Source of the DNA: Dichomitus squalens LYAD-421 SS1
Taxonomy: Eukaryota > Basidiomycota > Agaricomycetes > Polyporales > Polyporaceae
NCBI RefSeq assembly: GCF_000275845.1
Contig: NW_006766886.1
Coordinates: 667,573-731,572 of the forward strand
Length of the DNA: 64,000 bases
Reading direction: 5' to 3'
This document shows, in pieces, positions 34,960 through 47,593 of this stretch. The position numbers and the translations under genes are program-made. The first letter of the stretch is position 1. Each line of letters starts with the position of its first letter. The notes beneath the pieces are model-generated. The model worked only from the letters and a program-made list of their open reading frames with translations, was not told the origin of the DNA and ran no database searches.

Positions 34960-36651
34960 TCATATGGTCCTCGCCTCCTCAACGCCCTTCCTCAAAGCCT
35001 GCATACACCCCAGGCCGCGCAACCTGCGCTCCTCGACCTCCCCGCCAAGCGCATCCTCCCACCACCGCTCGCCCTCAGGCACCTCGCGCCACCGACCGGT
35101 GTAGAAGTCGCGCAAGACCGTCAACGAACCCTTCTTCGCACTACCGTCAGGGCTTGCATGTCCCCGCAGCTTCCGCACGGTCTCCCAGTGCGGCGGCGGG
35201 TTCGCGTGCGACCACGCCTGCGCGCCCGGGACGTCGGGCGCGCGCGAGAAGCCGTCAACGGCGAGGATGAGTCCGGGGGGCACGGTGATGCGCCCGATTT
35301 TGCCGACGACCTCGGAAATGGCGAGGCAATGGACCGTCGCGCCGTCGGGCTCGGGGCGGTCAACGATCTGCGCTGCGAGCGAGGCGAGGTTCGGGTTACC
35401 GTTGGTGCCGTTGACGACTTGCGGGGTTGCTGTGCCAGAGACCACGCCGGTCGCGGTGTGGAGGGAGGCGTTGGGGGCACCATCAGCAGACGGGCTGCCG
35501 GACGAAGATGGAGGCGCGACGGCTTTCTTCGCCTTCACTTTACCCTTCTTCGGCTTTGTCACGAAGCGAGTCGCTACGAAGATCTAGCGGCGCATGAGCT
35601 GTAAATCAGGAGGATGAACCCGTAGGTCGAGAACGCCTACCCATTTGCTGTCCCAGCTCAGGATGCTCGCGCGCATCTCATAACGAGAGAACATGGGAAT
35701 CTCACGCAGGAACGTAAAGTGCGTAGCTATGGCATGATACTATGAGCATAGCGCATCAGACCGCCTTGATGATACTGACCTCCAAGCCCCATCCAACCCC
35801 CAGTACGGAAGAACGTCGGGCTCAGTTGCAAAGCAAGCTTGAAACGCGCGCCGTCAAGATGCTAAGAAGATACGATATAAGCACTAGAGGTCTACAACGC
35901 GTAACATGTCATCATGTATGCGCACCTTTGGATACGAAGAGTTGCTCAAGTGTAGATTGAAGTCGCAGTCATCCGGACCTACAAAGCCAGATGTTCAGCA
36001 CTCTCGTAGCACGGACGCGGAGCACGTGTTAACAAAGGGCGTAAACGTTGTGTCTGCTGGACGTGGGGGAGTGGAATGGTGCTGCGCGCCATGCATAGAT
36101 AGTGAACTTACCGGCCCAGGTGTGGTATGTTACCGTCAGGTCGAACGGGTTCCTGCCCACCGGCGACAAATTCTCCAACCATTCCAGCTTCTTCTGCTGA
36201 CGTATCCGTGCGGGCGAAAGAGAGTGCCTCAGCGTATGAAGATAGTACCTTCCGCGAAGCTGGAAGACGGGTCGCCAGACGTAGACTGTGGGAAAACGGT
36301 GAGCCAGCCGGTCGGTCGATTGTCCTACATGATGGAGCACGTCCACGTACAATGCCAAGCCAACGGCCACGAGCGAACGTTCACCAAGAAGAGTAGAAGC
36401 ACGAAGTACTTCACGACCTTGGGCGCATACTCGAAGGAGCGGGAGGCGAGGACGCGGGCTAGGTCTGGTGACGTGCGTGGCGTACGCACAGGGAGACTTG
36501 GTGAGTTGAGCGTTCTGATCACAAGCCCTGGGACGCGGACGATATGCTCACCTACCCCCCTGAAGCCGCCGAACTTCTGCGAGACGATGGAGAGACCAGC
36601 GGCCATGATGGTTAGCAGACAAACGTAGAGAAACCTTGTCCCAGCCATCAT
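34960..36651 (-). CDS. THEM6/4HBT-like thioesterase-fold protein
   Basis: Seven exons (36651-36552, 36464-36351, 36285-36112, 35978-35926, 35861-35780, 35726-35641, 35583-34960) sum to 411 codons (410 residues). The N-terminus has a membrane anchor (YFVLLLFLVNVRSWPLAWH). The hot-dog-like core follows: AGPDDCDFNLHLSNSSYPK, ALQLSPTFFRTGGWMGLGAT, HFTFLREIPMFSRYEMRASI and LSWDSKWIFVATRFVTKPKK. This is the pattern of the THEM6/4HBT_2 group, membrane-tethered acyl-thioesterase-fold proteins of uncertain substrate. The C-terminal part of about 200 residues has a Ser/Ala/Asn-rich linker, then a segment with HCLAISEVVGKIGRITVPPG. The many small exons were joined by phase; each junction agrees. Confidence 0.8.
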
Positions 36652-37231
36652 GCGCCACGGAACCGCCCAGATTTCTGCGAAGCCGCTCGATGATGATGTG
36701 TAGAGGCTTGTGAATGTTGGCGGACTCCCGCCGGCTTCTTATGACTTGTGCCTAATCCAGACTGAACAATATTTATGCCGGATCAGCATTCGAGTCGTCG
36801 TAAGCACAGTCCTTGCATCTGATTCACTGTTGTCCTCAAGGAGGATGTTCCTGCAGAACGACTCTGAACGAGGCAAGTTGACAAGGGCACGTCCGGGACC
36901 GGCAACTTCTTCGGCCGGAATCCGCAAGAGTTGATGGCCTCGAGGCCACGGCGCATCATCAAGCTCTAGCCCGGCTATTATGCCAGGGCGGCAGGCACGT
37001 AGCGGTTAAAGTATGCTGGAGCAGTGTGTATTATACGAAGTGCGAATGTACGACCATGAAGAAATACAGTAATGCATAATTCCAGACCTTCCAACCCAAA
37101 CGTCACCGTGGAGAGAACTCGAGCTCAGAACATGCCGCCGAACAGCCCGCGCTGTCGCCGGGGTGTTGGCTGCACATCCGGTCGGAGGGTCGCCAAGCTG
37201 TTGAGCTGCTTCATAACCTGCGGATAATCGC
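36652..37231. other. Intergenic, no gene seen
   Basis: Region between the 5' end of the THEM6-like gene and the 3' end of MGM1. No supportable frame. Confidence 0.5.
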
Positions 37232-40230
37232 TCAGCATCGGCTAAACGCTTCCATGACGTCGAGACTGACCTCTTCGAGCTTATCTTTCCTCTCTTGCAG
37301 GTCGAGGTGCTTCCTGATGATGGGATTCTCCCGCGCAAATTCTACAATCTCCTTGCGGTCAAGATCATACAGCAGTCTTGAATCGATCTCGCGAGGGAAC
37401 TGCAACAACACATCAGCAAGGACTTGCAATGTAACAGAAAGGTAAACGAACCTGGTAGAAGAAGTGGTCAAGTAGCTCGATGTTGATGAACATGGCAGAC
37501 GTATATGCGAGCTTGTCAGCCACAACGTTGAGGAACGCTTCTGGGCATAGGACGTCGTTCTCCGGTCCAGCCTTACACCTCTTAGACTTAAGCGCGGCGA
37601 GCCTGAGCTTGAGGATGCCGATGCGGTCGTTGAAGAACATTGCATGACGGCCTTTCATCGATTTGTCAGCATAATGTCCCTAACGCGTTGGTAGGGAACT
37701 TACCGTCCACGAGCTGCGCAGGCGGGTACCGGTAGTCATCCACGACCTCCGCCGCACCCACATCCTCCTCGCTGGCCTGCAACCTCCTCTGCCTCCGCTC
37801 CCTCTCCTTCTCGTCCAGCTCGCGCACGTAGTTCACGAGGTTGTTCAGCCGCCTGCTGCCGCCCACGCGCTGTCGGAGCTCCTTCAGCCTGTCCTCCAGT
37901 AACTTCAGCTCCCTCTCGAACAGCCCCACCGCCCCCGCGCGCCCCACCTCCCACTCCCGCGGCTCGACCTCGACCTCGAACTTGTACGGCTTGATGCAGT
38001 TCTCGACCTGGTCCGACGTCACCCCGATGCGCTCGCGCAGGATCGCGTGCGAGAACTGGACCAGCCGCTCCGTCGCGCGCGGGTGGTGGTTGAACGGCTC
38101 GCCCTGCGCGATCGAGTCGATGAGCGCGCGCAGCCCGTCCGCGACGAGCAGCGTCGAGTCGCGCCCGACCCCCGACTTCGTGAGCAGCGACGACGCGGCC
38201 TCGAGCTTGTAGCGCCAGTACGGCTCGACGTCCTCGGCCTTAACGCGCGGGTCCGCGCCGAGCTGGGTGAGCTCGGAGGCGCGCTTGTCCGTCCAGTAGA
38301 GCTGCTCGAGGACGTCCATGACGCGGTCTTCGAGCATCGCCTTGAGCTTCTCGCGCACATGCGGCTTACGGAACTGCGCGGTGTACTCCTTGAAGCGCGC
38401 CTTCAGGAGGTCCATCGTCTCGGCGACGTAGGACTCGGCGGAGATGCGGCGGTCGTTGTACTGTACCTTGAACTGGTACTGCGCTTCCTCGAGCTCGAGC
38501 TGGACCGCGTTGGTGATGCCGTGCAGAGAGGAAGCCATTGACGATTCGAGGACCTCCATGAGTCGGCGGCGGAGGGTACCGGTGCCGACCATAAGTTTCG
38601 ACGTGCTGCCAAAGTAGTCGCGATTCGAGCCGAAGTAATCGTCCTCGGAGCGCTTTGCGAGTGTGCCGAGCGAGTCCCTGTTCCCCTTCTTCCCGGAGCC
38701 CTTGGCGACGACACCAACATATCCAAGGTGGAGAGGGTAGCGGTTGCCAGACAAGATGCTTGCACCCTGCTCCGGAGGAACGAGATCCATCTTCGTGATG
38801 ACACCAATCGTTCGAAGACCAAGCGGGTCGACCTTCCTGCTAGCACGGAGCGCTGGCGAATTGGCGAGATCAACATCGGCAGCGCATACGGCTAGAATAA
38901 TGTTGGGCTCCCGGATGTATTTCTCGCACAGGCTTGCAATCTTGTCCTTGAGAGTCTCCGGCTGGTCCATTGAGGTGATTTGGATGTAGCCCGGCAAGTC
39001 GATGAGGGTCAGGTCGGGAACGTGAGGGGAATAGATGCGAAGGTCGATGGGCTCATTGGAGACGCATTCGGAAGCAGGAACAGCCAGGTTCAGATCAGTG
39101 AGCGTGCGCTGGATGCTAGAAAAGTCGGAGATCTTTCCAAGCCCAAGAGCAGGGAACTCTCCGTATTCTCGTGGAGTCTTGCCATCTGACTGAGCAGGTG
39201 TATGGATGAGCGTGAGCTCAATGGGTCGGCGCGTGACCATATTGTTACCCCTACACACGGCTGCTCAGTTGTCGAGACGGTTAACGCGAGAAGAATGTGA
39301 CACTCACTTGGGTAGGAACTCATGTCCGACAATAGCCTCCAGCACCGAACTCTTGCCCGAGCTCTGGCTACCAATGACAACTATGCTCGGGAGCTTCAGC
39401 GCATCGCTCTGGTCAATGCTGATGAGCATGGAACGAATTTCGATGAGCTTCTTCGTCAGGTGCATCAACCCGTTCTGTCGCGCGTCGCCCCCGAGACTAT
39501 CCTCGTCGCCAGCTTTCGAGTCCACAGCAGAAAGAGAGGTCGCTGCCATAATCGCTGCTAGTGCTGCTGCATCGTCGCCACTAGGACGCTTCTGCTGAGA
39601 CGAAGATCCCGATCCCTCGTGTTCCCCGCCATTGCCACTCTCGGAGGAAGAAAAGAGGTTCTTGAGAAAGTCCGGAGTGTCGAATTCGGGCAATTTGATC
39701 TCGGACACACGCGAGCCAACTGTCTTCGCTAGGTCCGAAGCCGTGTCGAAAGCGTCGGTGATGGTATCTTGGACAGTCGAAAAGACCTCGTTCGACTTCT
39801 TCTTGAACTCTACCCACATACCGCATCAGCGCACCACCACAACGCAACATTTTAGCAGCGAGTGCAAGGTCGTGAAGATATTCTACTCACCTTCGAACTT
39901 GTAATTAGCATACGTGAACCCACCAGCACCGACCGTCGCAGCTCCGACCGGCACCCTGAACGCCCTCAACACGAACCTCGGGATCGACGAATACGACAAC
40001 GCGCGAACGTGTACATGACGGATGTTCAACGGTTGGACACCATACCGCGAGCGCGTGCGGAGGTGCGTGTTCGTAACGAATGTTGCGAACTGCCTATGGA
40101 CGGGACGAGAAGCTGTCGCAGGCGCGGATGTCTGGCGTGCAGCGGCTACCGCGGACGGTCCATACGTCGATACTTTGCCCTTGAGAGTCGGCAGCATGGC
40201 AGAGACGCGACGGCGGAAGGAGGAGTACAT
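37232..40230 (-). CDS. MGM1: Mitochondrial dynamin-like GTPase Mgm1/OPA1
   Basis: Mgm1 fuses mitochondrial inner membranes and shapes cristae. Exons 40230-39891, 39809-39308, 39250-37704, 37651-37452 and 37399-37232 sum to 919 codons (918 residues). The N-terminus is Arg/Ser-rich and acid-poor (presequence). A hydrophobic anchor, [18 protein letters not shown], follows near residue 100. The GTPase has the P-loop [12 protein letters not shown], switch region [22 protein letters not shown] (G3) and GVITKMDLV (G4). The long middle and effector region ends with [20 protein letters not shown]. The ATG at 40230 is the first in frame with the presequence. A low-complexity Ser/Gly/Glu stretch before the GTPase may hold the site where the short form is cut; that is inference. 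Confidence 0.96.
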
Positions 40231-40880
40231 GGTGCGGACTCTTGTCAAGTCCTCGGATCGGAGGCCTTGATTGCAAGAGGTAGCCCGCCGAAAACGCCTG
40301 GTCCAGTCCAATAGTTACGATACCAGACGCTTCAGAAGCTGAACAGCGAAGTCCGCCTATGGTCTGCAAGTCGTGGGTCCGCGCGGCCGGTGGCAAGCAG
40401 AAGAGAGTAGAGAAGTCAGTCGAAGCGTGGACAGAAAGCTTTCGCTTGGACTATGACATATGCGGTCGGCATGGCACGTTCGAGCGCCGCCTAGAATCGC
40501 TGTGGGCGGAGGAACGTTGAGCTGAACCGGAGCTGCAAGACTTGACTGCCCTGTCTACTTTTCTGTCGAGTCTCAGTAGAGCTATATGTCGCTCTGCCTT
40601 GCTGACGGTGGCGGATCCTGCCACGGCGTCGGTGTGAACGGTACTATACACAATGGCAATTGCGATGTGCACTCGGGATGCTTCTGAATCCTTCTTGACT
40701 CTCACCCAAGAATGTCCCGGGAGCCCGTACTCCTCCGCACGGCATCTCATAACCAGGAACTACGTAGGTATACATAATCGCGAATCGCGATGAGATGAGT
40801 TTGATAGCTGTCTAGTCATTGGGATCTGTGTCCACTGCAGTCTTGCTCCGCGTCGTACTGGGCATCCACATCCTGCAGTG
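40231..40880. other. Divergent intergenic region (MGM1 / aldolase)
   Basis: About 650 bases separate the opposed start codons. No gene is supported. Confidence 0.55.
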
Positions 40881-41940
40881 ATGGCGAACAGCACACCTCC
40901 ACCTCCCGGAGTATATGTCCCCGCTGTCCTGTTCTTCGACGAAAACGAAGACCTCGACCTCTCATCTATCAAAGCTCATGTCCTCCGACTTGCGCAGGTG
41001 AGCACCATCAACCATCGTCCTGTTCACAAATCTAACACAGATCGTAGGGAGGCGTGACTGGTATCTTGGTGCAGGGAAGCAACGGCGAAGCCCAGCACCT
41101 CTCACATGAGGAGCGCAAGACCACGATCCGCCTCGCCCGAGACACTCTGAACGAGAACGGCTTCAAGGACGTCCTGGTCATTGCCGGCACAGGCGGGCAG
41201 TCGACCAGGGAGACGAAGAAGCTCTGTAGCGATGCTCAAGAAGCCGGAGCGACTCACGCCCTCGTCCTCACCCCCGCCGTCTGGGCTCCCCAGATGACCG
41301 TGGACAAGATCCTCAAGTTCCACCGCGATGTGCGTCTCCCCTTCTCTTCCATGATTGTTGCGCACCTGAGCTTAAGCCGGACGCGTCTCGCGTGCATCTG
41401 TAGGTCGCCGACGCGTCTCCCATCCCGACCATGATCTACAACTTCCCCACCGTCACCGCCGGGCTCAACCTCGATTCTGACACCATTGGCGCCCTCGGCC
41501 AGCACCCCAACATCGTCGGCACCAAGCTCTCGTGCGCAGACGTCGGCAAGCTCCATCGCCTGGCCTCCACCCTCCCCGCGGAGAAGTTCGCAACCTTCCC
41601 CGGGTCTTCCGCTGTGTTCCTCCAGGGCCTGATCTCGGGGAGCGCAGGGGTCATCGGGGCCCTGCCGAACGTCGCGCCCAAGGCGCACGCGGAGCTGTAC
41701 AGGTTGTGGAAGGAAGGCAAGCTGGCTGAAGCGCAGAAGTTGCAGGCACTGCTGGGCCATGCGGACTGGGAGCTGCAGAAGCTTGGAAGCATCGCAGGTA
41801 TCAAGGCGATTGTGTCGAAGCACTTTAGGTACGGGAACACGAATGTGAGGGGGCCACTTACGCCGAGAGACCTGGAGGCTGCCGGGCCGAGCGCGACGAC
41901 GAAACTAGAGGAGTTGATCGCGCTAGAGAAGTCGCTGTAG
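40881..41940 (+). CDS. DapA-family aldolase (dihydrodipicolinate synthase-like)
   Basis: Exons 40881-40997, 41048-41329 and 41404-41940 give 311 residues of a DHDPS/NAL-type TIM barrel. Members are class I aldolases that form a Schiff base with a 2-oxo acid. Motifs are GGVTGILVQGSNGEAQHLSH (the GxxGE substrate loop), VIAGTGGQSTRETKKL, MIYNFPTVTAGLNLD with the catalytic Tyr, and IVGTKLSCADVGKL with the Schiff-base Lys. Fungi make lysine by the aminoadipate route, so diaminopimelate synthesis is unlikely. More likely roles are cleavage of 4-hydroxy-2-oxoglutarate or of a 2-keto-3-deoxy sugar acid such as that from galacturonate. The sequence does not decide between these. No targeting signal is seen. 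Confidence 0.9.
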
Positions 41941-42135
41941 ACATGAACTGAGATTCAGCCAACTTGGTTTCGTATCGCATGGCGATGATGTGTGCTGCAA
42001 TGCATCTGTGTATGTGCGTGCGTGCGTGCTCTCGCAGTCGTGCATTTTGGGGGTGTTTGGTGGGTATGATCAGAATACAGTGAATTCTACGATAGGGTAA
42101 AATGCGACAACAACAGCAAGGATGACAAGATGGTA

Positions 42136-42712
42136 TTACAGCTTTGCCTTCGACTTGGCGGTCTGCACAACCTCTCATGAGCACTGTCGTGTCTGGGGCG
42201 CAAGAAGGCACGAACGCACCTTGAGGACGCCGTCAAGCTTGGTCGCGAACATCATGTTGCCCTTCGTCTTGAGCTTCCCGCTCATGAACGCCTTCTGGCC
42301 GTCGAGCTTGCCCTCCGCGAGCTGGCTGAAGGTCTCGTCCGAGAGGATAAGGGTGACGTTAGCCTTGGACTTGGGCTTGCCCTTGTACACCGTGCCGGTC
42401 TGCTTGAGGTCAATCGTCCAGACCCCCTCCTTGCCCTCCGCGTTCTTCACCTGCAGCTCGAAGATGCCGTTCGTCTGTTTGGCATTGCCATCTCACTGAT
42501 TAGGCAGGGGCATGAGAACGGAGAGGCGACGCACCTTCTTGATCTGCTGCTTCTTCTCCTCGTCGCTGAAGTTCTCGAACACCTGCGCCAGCTGGGCGAG
42601 GATCTCGGAGGACTACGCGTGTATGCGCGATGGGCGTGTGAGCCTCCGGCCGTCTCCAACTGGGTACGCGGGGGTTACGCACCTTGAAACCTTCGACCTT
42701 GATGTCAGACAT
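42136..42712 (-). CDS. Sterol carrier protein 2 (SCP2) with peroxisomal C-terminus
   Basis: SCP2 domains bind fatty acids, acyl-CoA or sterols in a hydrophobic tunnel. Four exons give about 128 residues, a stand-alone SCP2 domain. The start is MSDIKVEGFK; then come SEILAQLAQVFENFSDEEKK, TNGIFELQVKNAEGKEGVWT and the signature VTLILSDETFSQLAEGKLDG, followed by QKAFMSGKLKTKGNMMFATK. The last short exon was found by its acceptor and encodes TAKSKAKL before TAA, so the protein ends in AKL, a PTS1-type peroxisome signal. Without that splice the frame would instead end in an unrelated tail. This fits a role in peroxisomal lipid handling. Confidence 0.93.
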
Positions 42713-44236
42713 GGTGTACGGTGAACAGGCAGGTGTGCGTAGTGTTCGAGACAGAGATTATCGAGACGTGTGCGATGAGGGATGGGGAGGTTATATACGA
42801 ACGCGGGGAACGCGGGCGGTGGGCGTCCACCGATGATGTATGCGATCATGGGGATTGATCTCACTGCATGTGATATCTACCGGCCGTCCAACGACGACTG
42901 ACTGTCCGCGTTCATCGAGATTCGAAATCCTCCATGTCTACTTAGCAGCCATTTACTTGACCTCCGATTCCATCACGCTGAGAACTTTGAGGTGCGTCCT
43001 GACCACCATGTATCGCATGTAGTGCTGACGAGCTTGCAGTCGGATTGGTAGAAGCGCTCTTAGACGGCGAATTTTCAGGAGCAACTGTCCAATATGAACT
43101 GCTCGGGTGCAGTAATAGCCACGGCGGAATGCGCTAGGCTCGGCGTGATTGCATATATCAAGACAACAAATTGCAGCCGTGTTCGATGCTCGGGAACACA
43201 GTTGGAGAGGTGGTCATGAGTTGACTCCCTTGGACCACTCGCGGTTGTCAACTGGACCGTCTGAGACTCCGAGCCGGAGCCGTTCAGCATAGCCGGGCGA
43301 GCGAGCGACTGCGTTCTACTGAAAACTGCGCGCGTTCAGTGGAGGACGGCTGAGTTGGGGACAGGCGAGCCCTGAAAGCACTGCCACGTCGTGGTAAGTT
43401 ATCTCGCAAGTGGTATACACACTTGTGTCTTACAAGCTCCCATCTCCTACCGACTTGCGAAACTTTTGAGTACAGGGTCTAGTAATCAACACAAAGAGCT
43501 GATGCCGTATTCTTAGGCCTTAAGACGGTCCAAAATCATCAACCCGTGTAAGCGAATACCAATACTAGTAATAGATTCACCCGCATTCTAGCTTCACGAA
43601 GCTCAGAATCCATATGCATACAGTTTGCCAGCCCCAAAGACACTAGCTGGACTCTGCTATTCGCGACGATCCGTGGTTGTCGGTATCCCTTTTCGAGAAT
43701 ACCACCGTGACGATCTCTGCTCAGGCCGAGACGGAACTCGATATACTTCCGCCTTTGGTTGTGAGAATACGGCAGGCGCCCTCCAAGAAGGTTCATTCTC
43801 ATGTTCTTGTCAAAATGCAAGGTTTGACGTTCTCTATTCAGTTGCTTGTTCATCTCGTACTGCCAATATTATACCGAGCCAGGGTTCGCAGACTGCCACG
43901 ACCTGGAGCCCGTTTCCGCAGTATCCTATCGCAGGCTTCTCTTCGATTCTGCGACATCGTGGGGTCGATTGCCTTTTGTGCTTGTGCTGCACGTCAAGCG
44001 CGTAACCCTTTGGTACGAACGTGCTAGGAACAGCGATATAGCCCCGAACGCGGCCTTGGACTCTGTGAAGCTGTCCATTTGACTTCGATGGGCTGAGGCA
44101 TTGGTTCAAGGGATCAGGAACCGCAAGGTCTCGTGAGTGGTTCATGGGTGCGGACCAATCCTGCAATTCCCCGGCTTCTTATACTTATTGCGCGGGCTTC
44201 TGACCTCTCAGCCCACTTGCTGTCGACGCTCGAGCC
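42713..44236. other. 1.5-kb stretch without a supportable gene
   Basis: Several short overlapping frames occur at 43500-44170 on both strands, but none has motifs or consistent splicing. The right part is the promoter region of the phosphate permease. Confidence 0.5.
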
Positions 44237-46420
44237 ATGCCCACATCAGTAGAGGATATCGCAGACGTGAAAATGCCTCTTGAGCAACTACCTGAGCTGA
44301 AGAAGGCCGCTGAAGTCTACGTCCTCAATGACAAGCGCAAGACGACACTGGCGGAACTGGACCGGGCTGGATTCACGTACGCGCAATGTCCTTAGCATCA
44401 ATGGTCCCGCACTAACGTGATGCGCATATGGTACAGATGGTTCCATGTCCGAGTCTGTTTAATCGCGGGAGTGGGCTTCTTCACCGACTCGTGAGACCTT
44501 GGACCTAGAGAACGTCTTGAGTTTGGGGCTCATACGGAACGTGTCTAGGTATGACATCTTTGCCATCAATATCGCTTCAGTCATGCTTGGCTATGTCTAT
44601 GGTCACGGTCAGTATGTCCCTTCCTCCCCCCTCAATGCTCTTGGAGGAACATCGCTTACCTTCAGCGCAGGACAAGTGCTCACTGCAAATCAAGACCTTG
44701 GCATCAAGGTTGCCACCCCGGTAGGCACCGTGTTTGGGCAGCTCATCTTCGGTTGGCTCGCAGACGTCTTCGGTCGCAAACGCATGTGTAAGTCTTTACT
44801 TCTTGGCTTCTGCGAACTTCCCCAACCTCATTCTATGCGCATTGGGAAGATGGCGTTGAGATGGTGCTCGTGATCGTTGCCTCCTTCGGGCAAGCAATGG
44901 CTGGCCAAGCGCATGCCGTCAACATTATCGGGGTGCTGGTCGTATGGCGGTTTATCATGGGGGTTGGAATCGGAGGCGATTACCCTTTATCATCCGTCAT
45001 CCCCTCCGAATTCGCATCGACGAGAACTCGTGGGCGAATGATGACGGCCGTCGGGGCAAATCAGGGGTGGGGCCAGCTGGGTACGTCGTACTTCATCGCG
45101 TACTTGTTTTGCTTGACTTGAGTTGTGACGCACTCATTGGCCCTGTCTAGCCGGCGCGCTCGTCGGGTTCATAATCGTATCGGCATACAAGTCGGCCGTC
45201 CTCCACGACGACCCTGCCGTCCTCCCGCACGTCGACTTCATGTGGCGCCTGCTCATCGGACTCGGCTGCGTTCCAGCCGCGATCACCCTCTATTTCCGCT
45301 TGACGATCCCAGAGACCCCGCGGTTCACGATGGACGTCGAGCGTAACGTCCGACAGGCGAGCGAGGATGTCGAGAACCTCCTGATGACGGGCATGTACTA
45401 TGCTGACCAGGACGCAGTGGTCGAACGTGTGAGGGCCCCCAAGGCATCGAGGCGCGATTTCTGCAGGTTCTTCAGCAAGAGAGAGAACTTATTCCCGCTG
45501 ATCGGCATGTGCTACTCGTGGTTCGCTATCGACGTAAGTCTCGCTTTGACTGTCCTATTAATATGCTGGCACTCACAAAGCAGGATCGCAGGTCGCATTT
45601 TACGGGCTTGGCTTGAACACTTCCGTCATTCTCCAGGCAATAGGCTTCGGTTCCCCAAGTGCAGATGTCACGGGTAACATGAGGGTGTACCAGAACCTCA
45701 AGAATATCTCAGTAGGAAACATGATCCTCGCTGTGGCAGGACTCATACCTGGCGCTTGGACGACATTCCTCTTTGTCGACACGTGGGGAAGAAAGCCCAT
45801 ACAACTGCTCGGGTTCATTATGCTCACGATCTTGTACGTGATCATGGGTACGTTTCCGAAGTCATGTTGCAGACAGTCTGTGGGCTGGTTCTGACGACGA
45901 ACAGGATTTGCGTACGGCAAGCTCACAGCGTCCGACGCAGGGAGGAAAACCTTCGTGTTCTTGTATTGTCTGACGAACTTCTTCTCCAACTTCGGGCCAA
46001 ACTCTACCGTATCGATCTTCCCAGGCGAGTCATTCCCCACTCGCTATCGCTCCACCGCCTTTGGGATCGCTGCGGCGAGCGGCAAGGTCGGCGCTGTTAT
46101 TTCGCAAGTCGGCTTCGGGAAGCTGGTCAACATCGGAGGAACGAACGCATTCGTACCGCATTTGTACGTCCTGATCTTGGTCCATACCTGCGAGCTAGTT
46201 GGGGAACAGGCGCTGACCGGGTTGCTGCAGATTGGAAATCTTCGCATTCTTCATGCTGACAGGGGCTTTTTCGACTCTCCTGCTCAAGGAAGGGAAAGGA
46301 ATGACATTAGAGGAGCTCTCGAATGAGAAGCAAGATGAATTCATTGATGGTACGCCACGATCCGGCCCTTGTGGTACAGCTTTTGCGCGATAGTCTCTGA
46401 TGCGTATACTTGTAGTATAA
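44237..46420 (+). CDS. PHO84: High-affinity inorganic phosphate permease, Pho84-like (MFS)
   Basis: This plasma-membrane H+/phosphate symporter of the major facilitator superfamily is read from about eight exons. Landmarks are [97 protein letters not shown] (the phosphate:H+ symporter signature) and, in the second half, [36 protein letters not shown] and [20 protein letters not shown]. The loop between helices 6 and 7 is hydrophilic. The protein ends shortly after [19 protein letters not shown]; the final exon contributes only two bases and the stop. Such permeases are normally induced by phosphate starvation, but no regulatory site was identified here. Confidence 0.94.
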
Positions 46421-47420
46421 ATTTTATAGAAAGATTGGGGATGAAGATGGAAAGACAGGGATTCCCCGAAAATCTATGTGTGTAACTTGGACTGACGTCT
46501 CGCCCTGGCGATGCTTTGCAACATGTACAATGTTGTAGGATTCGATGCACCACGCCAACACCGCCGTCTAGGCGACCTATGTCATGCGTCTACCATAGGA
46601 ACAACATTGCGAGTGTAGACTGCTTTTCAAATTATATCGCAGTCTCGAAGCGAGCGAGGGCCTCGTTGCTCCTGGTTGGCCACCCGGGGAGCAGCATGTA
46701 CGGTGTTCGCCCACAGAGTTACCTGAACTGTTCAATGCAATGGAATTAATGAAATATCATCCTCCTGCAATTTTGCAGAAGGACAGCGGGCGCAGGCAAA
46801 AAGACGGAAAGGCATCAATCGAGGTCAGTACCAAACCGGTACCCCCAAAACCCTCTTAGATTGATTGACCTGTGTCGGGAGCAAATCCATTCCGATTTCC
46901 TTCGCTTTTTCTGCGATCGATAGTGCAAAAGCACATAATCTCGGGTGTAGGCCTTGCACATTTATCCACAGGGAAATGCGAGAACTGGAGGCGTATCAGT
47001 CGCTTCTGGGGTCGCACTACTCACGCATGGGTGTCGCGGTCAATCCTCTTGAGACGGTGATATGTAAGCGCGCAATTTATCACATCTACGCGGACTCGTG
47101 CACTTGAAATAGGGGCCCACTCTGCGCGCTGAGCGACTCAAAAGCGGGAAGGGAGTATTTGCGCGAACGTTCTGACGAGATAGATTCCTCCTCTTATCAA
47201 AATGCTCCAAACGTCTGGGAGACCGTGGCGGTAGGCGAGACAAGCTTGGCTTGACTGGCTTGTTTTGGCGGCAAGATTTTCCGTCCCGTCCACGATCTGA
47301 GCGCCTGTCAGGCTTGAGCTCCGCGCTGGTGGTGGGGCTTCGATGTTTGACGTTTTTGAACCTCCCTACATCCAAATCGAGGCTATCCACCCCGACTTTC
47401 TATCCTCCGCGCCGCTGCCG
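46421..47420. other. Intergenic, no gene seen
   Basis: No frame is convincing. The region precedes a tandem repeat and the promoter of the short-chain dehydrogenase gene. Confidence 0.5.
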
Positions 47421-47508
47421 TCGTTGCGTGTACGGATGGCACAGACGACGTCTGTGGTTTATCGTCGGTCGTTGTGTGTACGGATAGCACAGATGACGTC
47501 TGCGGGTT
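47421..47508 (+). repeat. Two 40-bp direct repeats with a TGACGTC-like core
   Basis: Copies at 47421-47460 and 47469-47508 differ at five of 40 positions. Each holds a GACGTCTG core, and the second carries the full TGACGTC motif bound by bZIP/ATF-type factors. They end 85 bases before the dehydrogenase ATG, next to the TATA motif at about 47519-47525. This could be an upstream activating element; the role is inferred. Confidence 0.6.
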
Positions 47509-47593
47509 CTATGGAAGCTATATAATGTTTGCCTGGCAAGCGACATAGTAGGACAGTATCCCAGCACATTCTTCTTTGCTCCCCCAAGTCACC

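Noticed and set aside
37736..38541. Off-frame long frames inside MGM1
   Set aside because: Shadows of a GC-rich exon whose frame encodes clear dynamin motifs.
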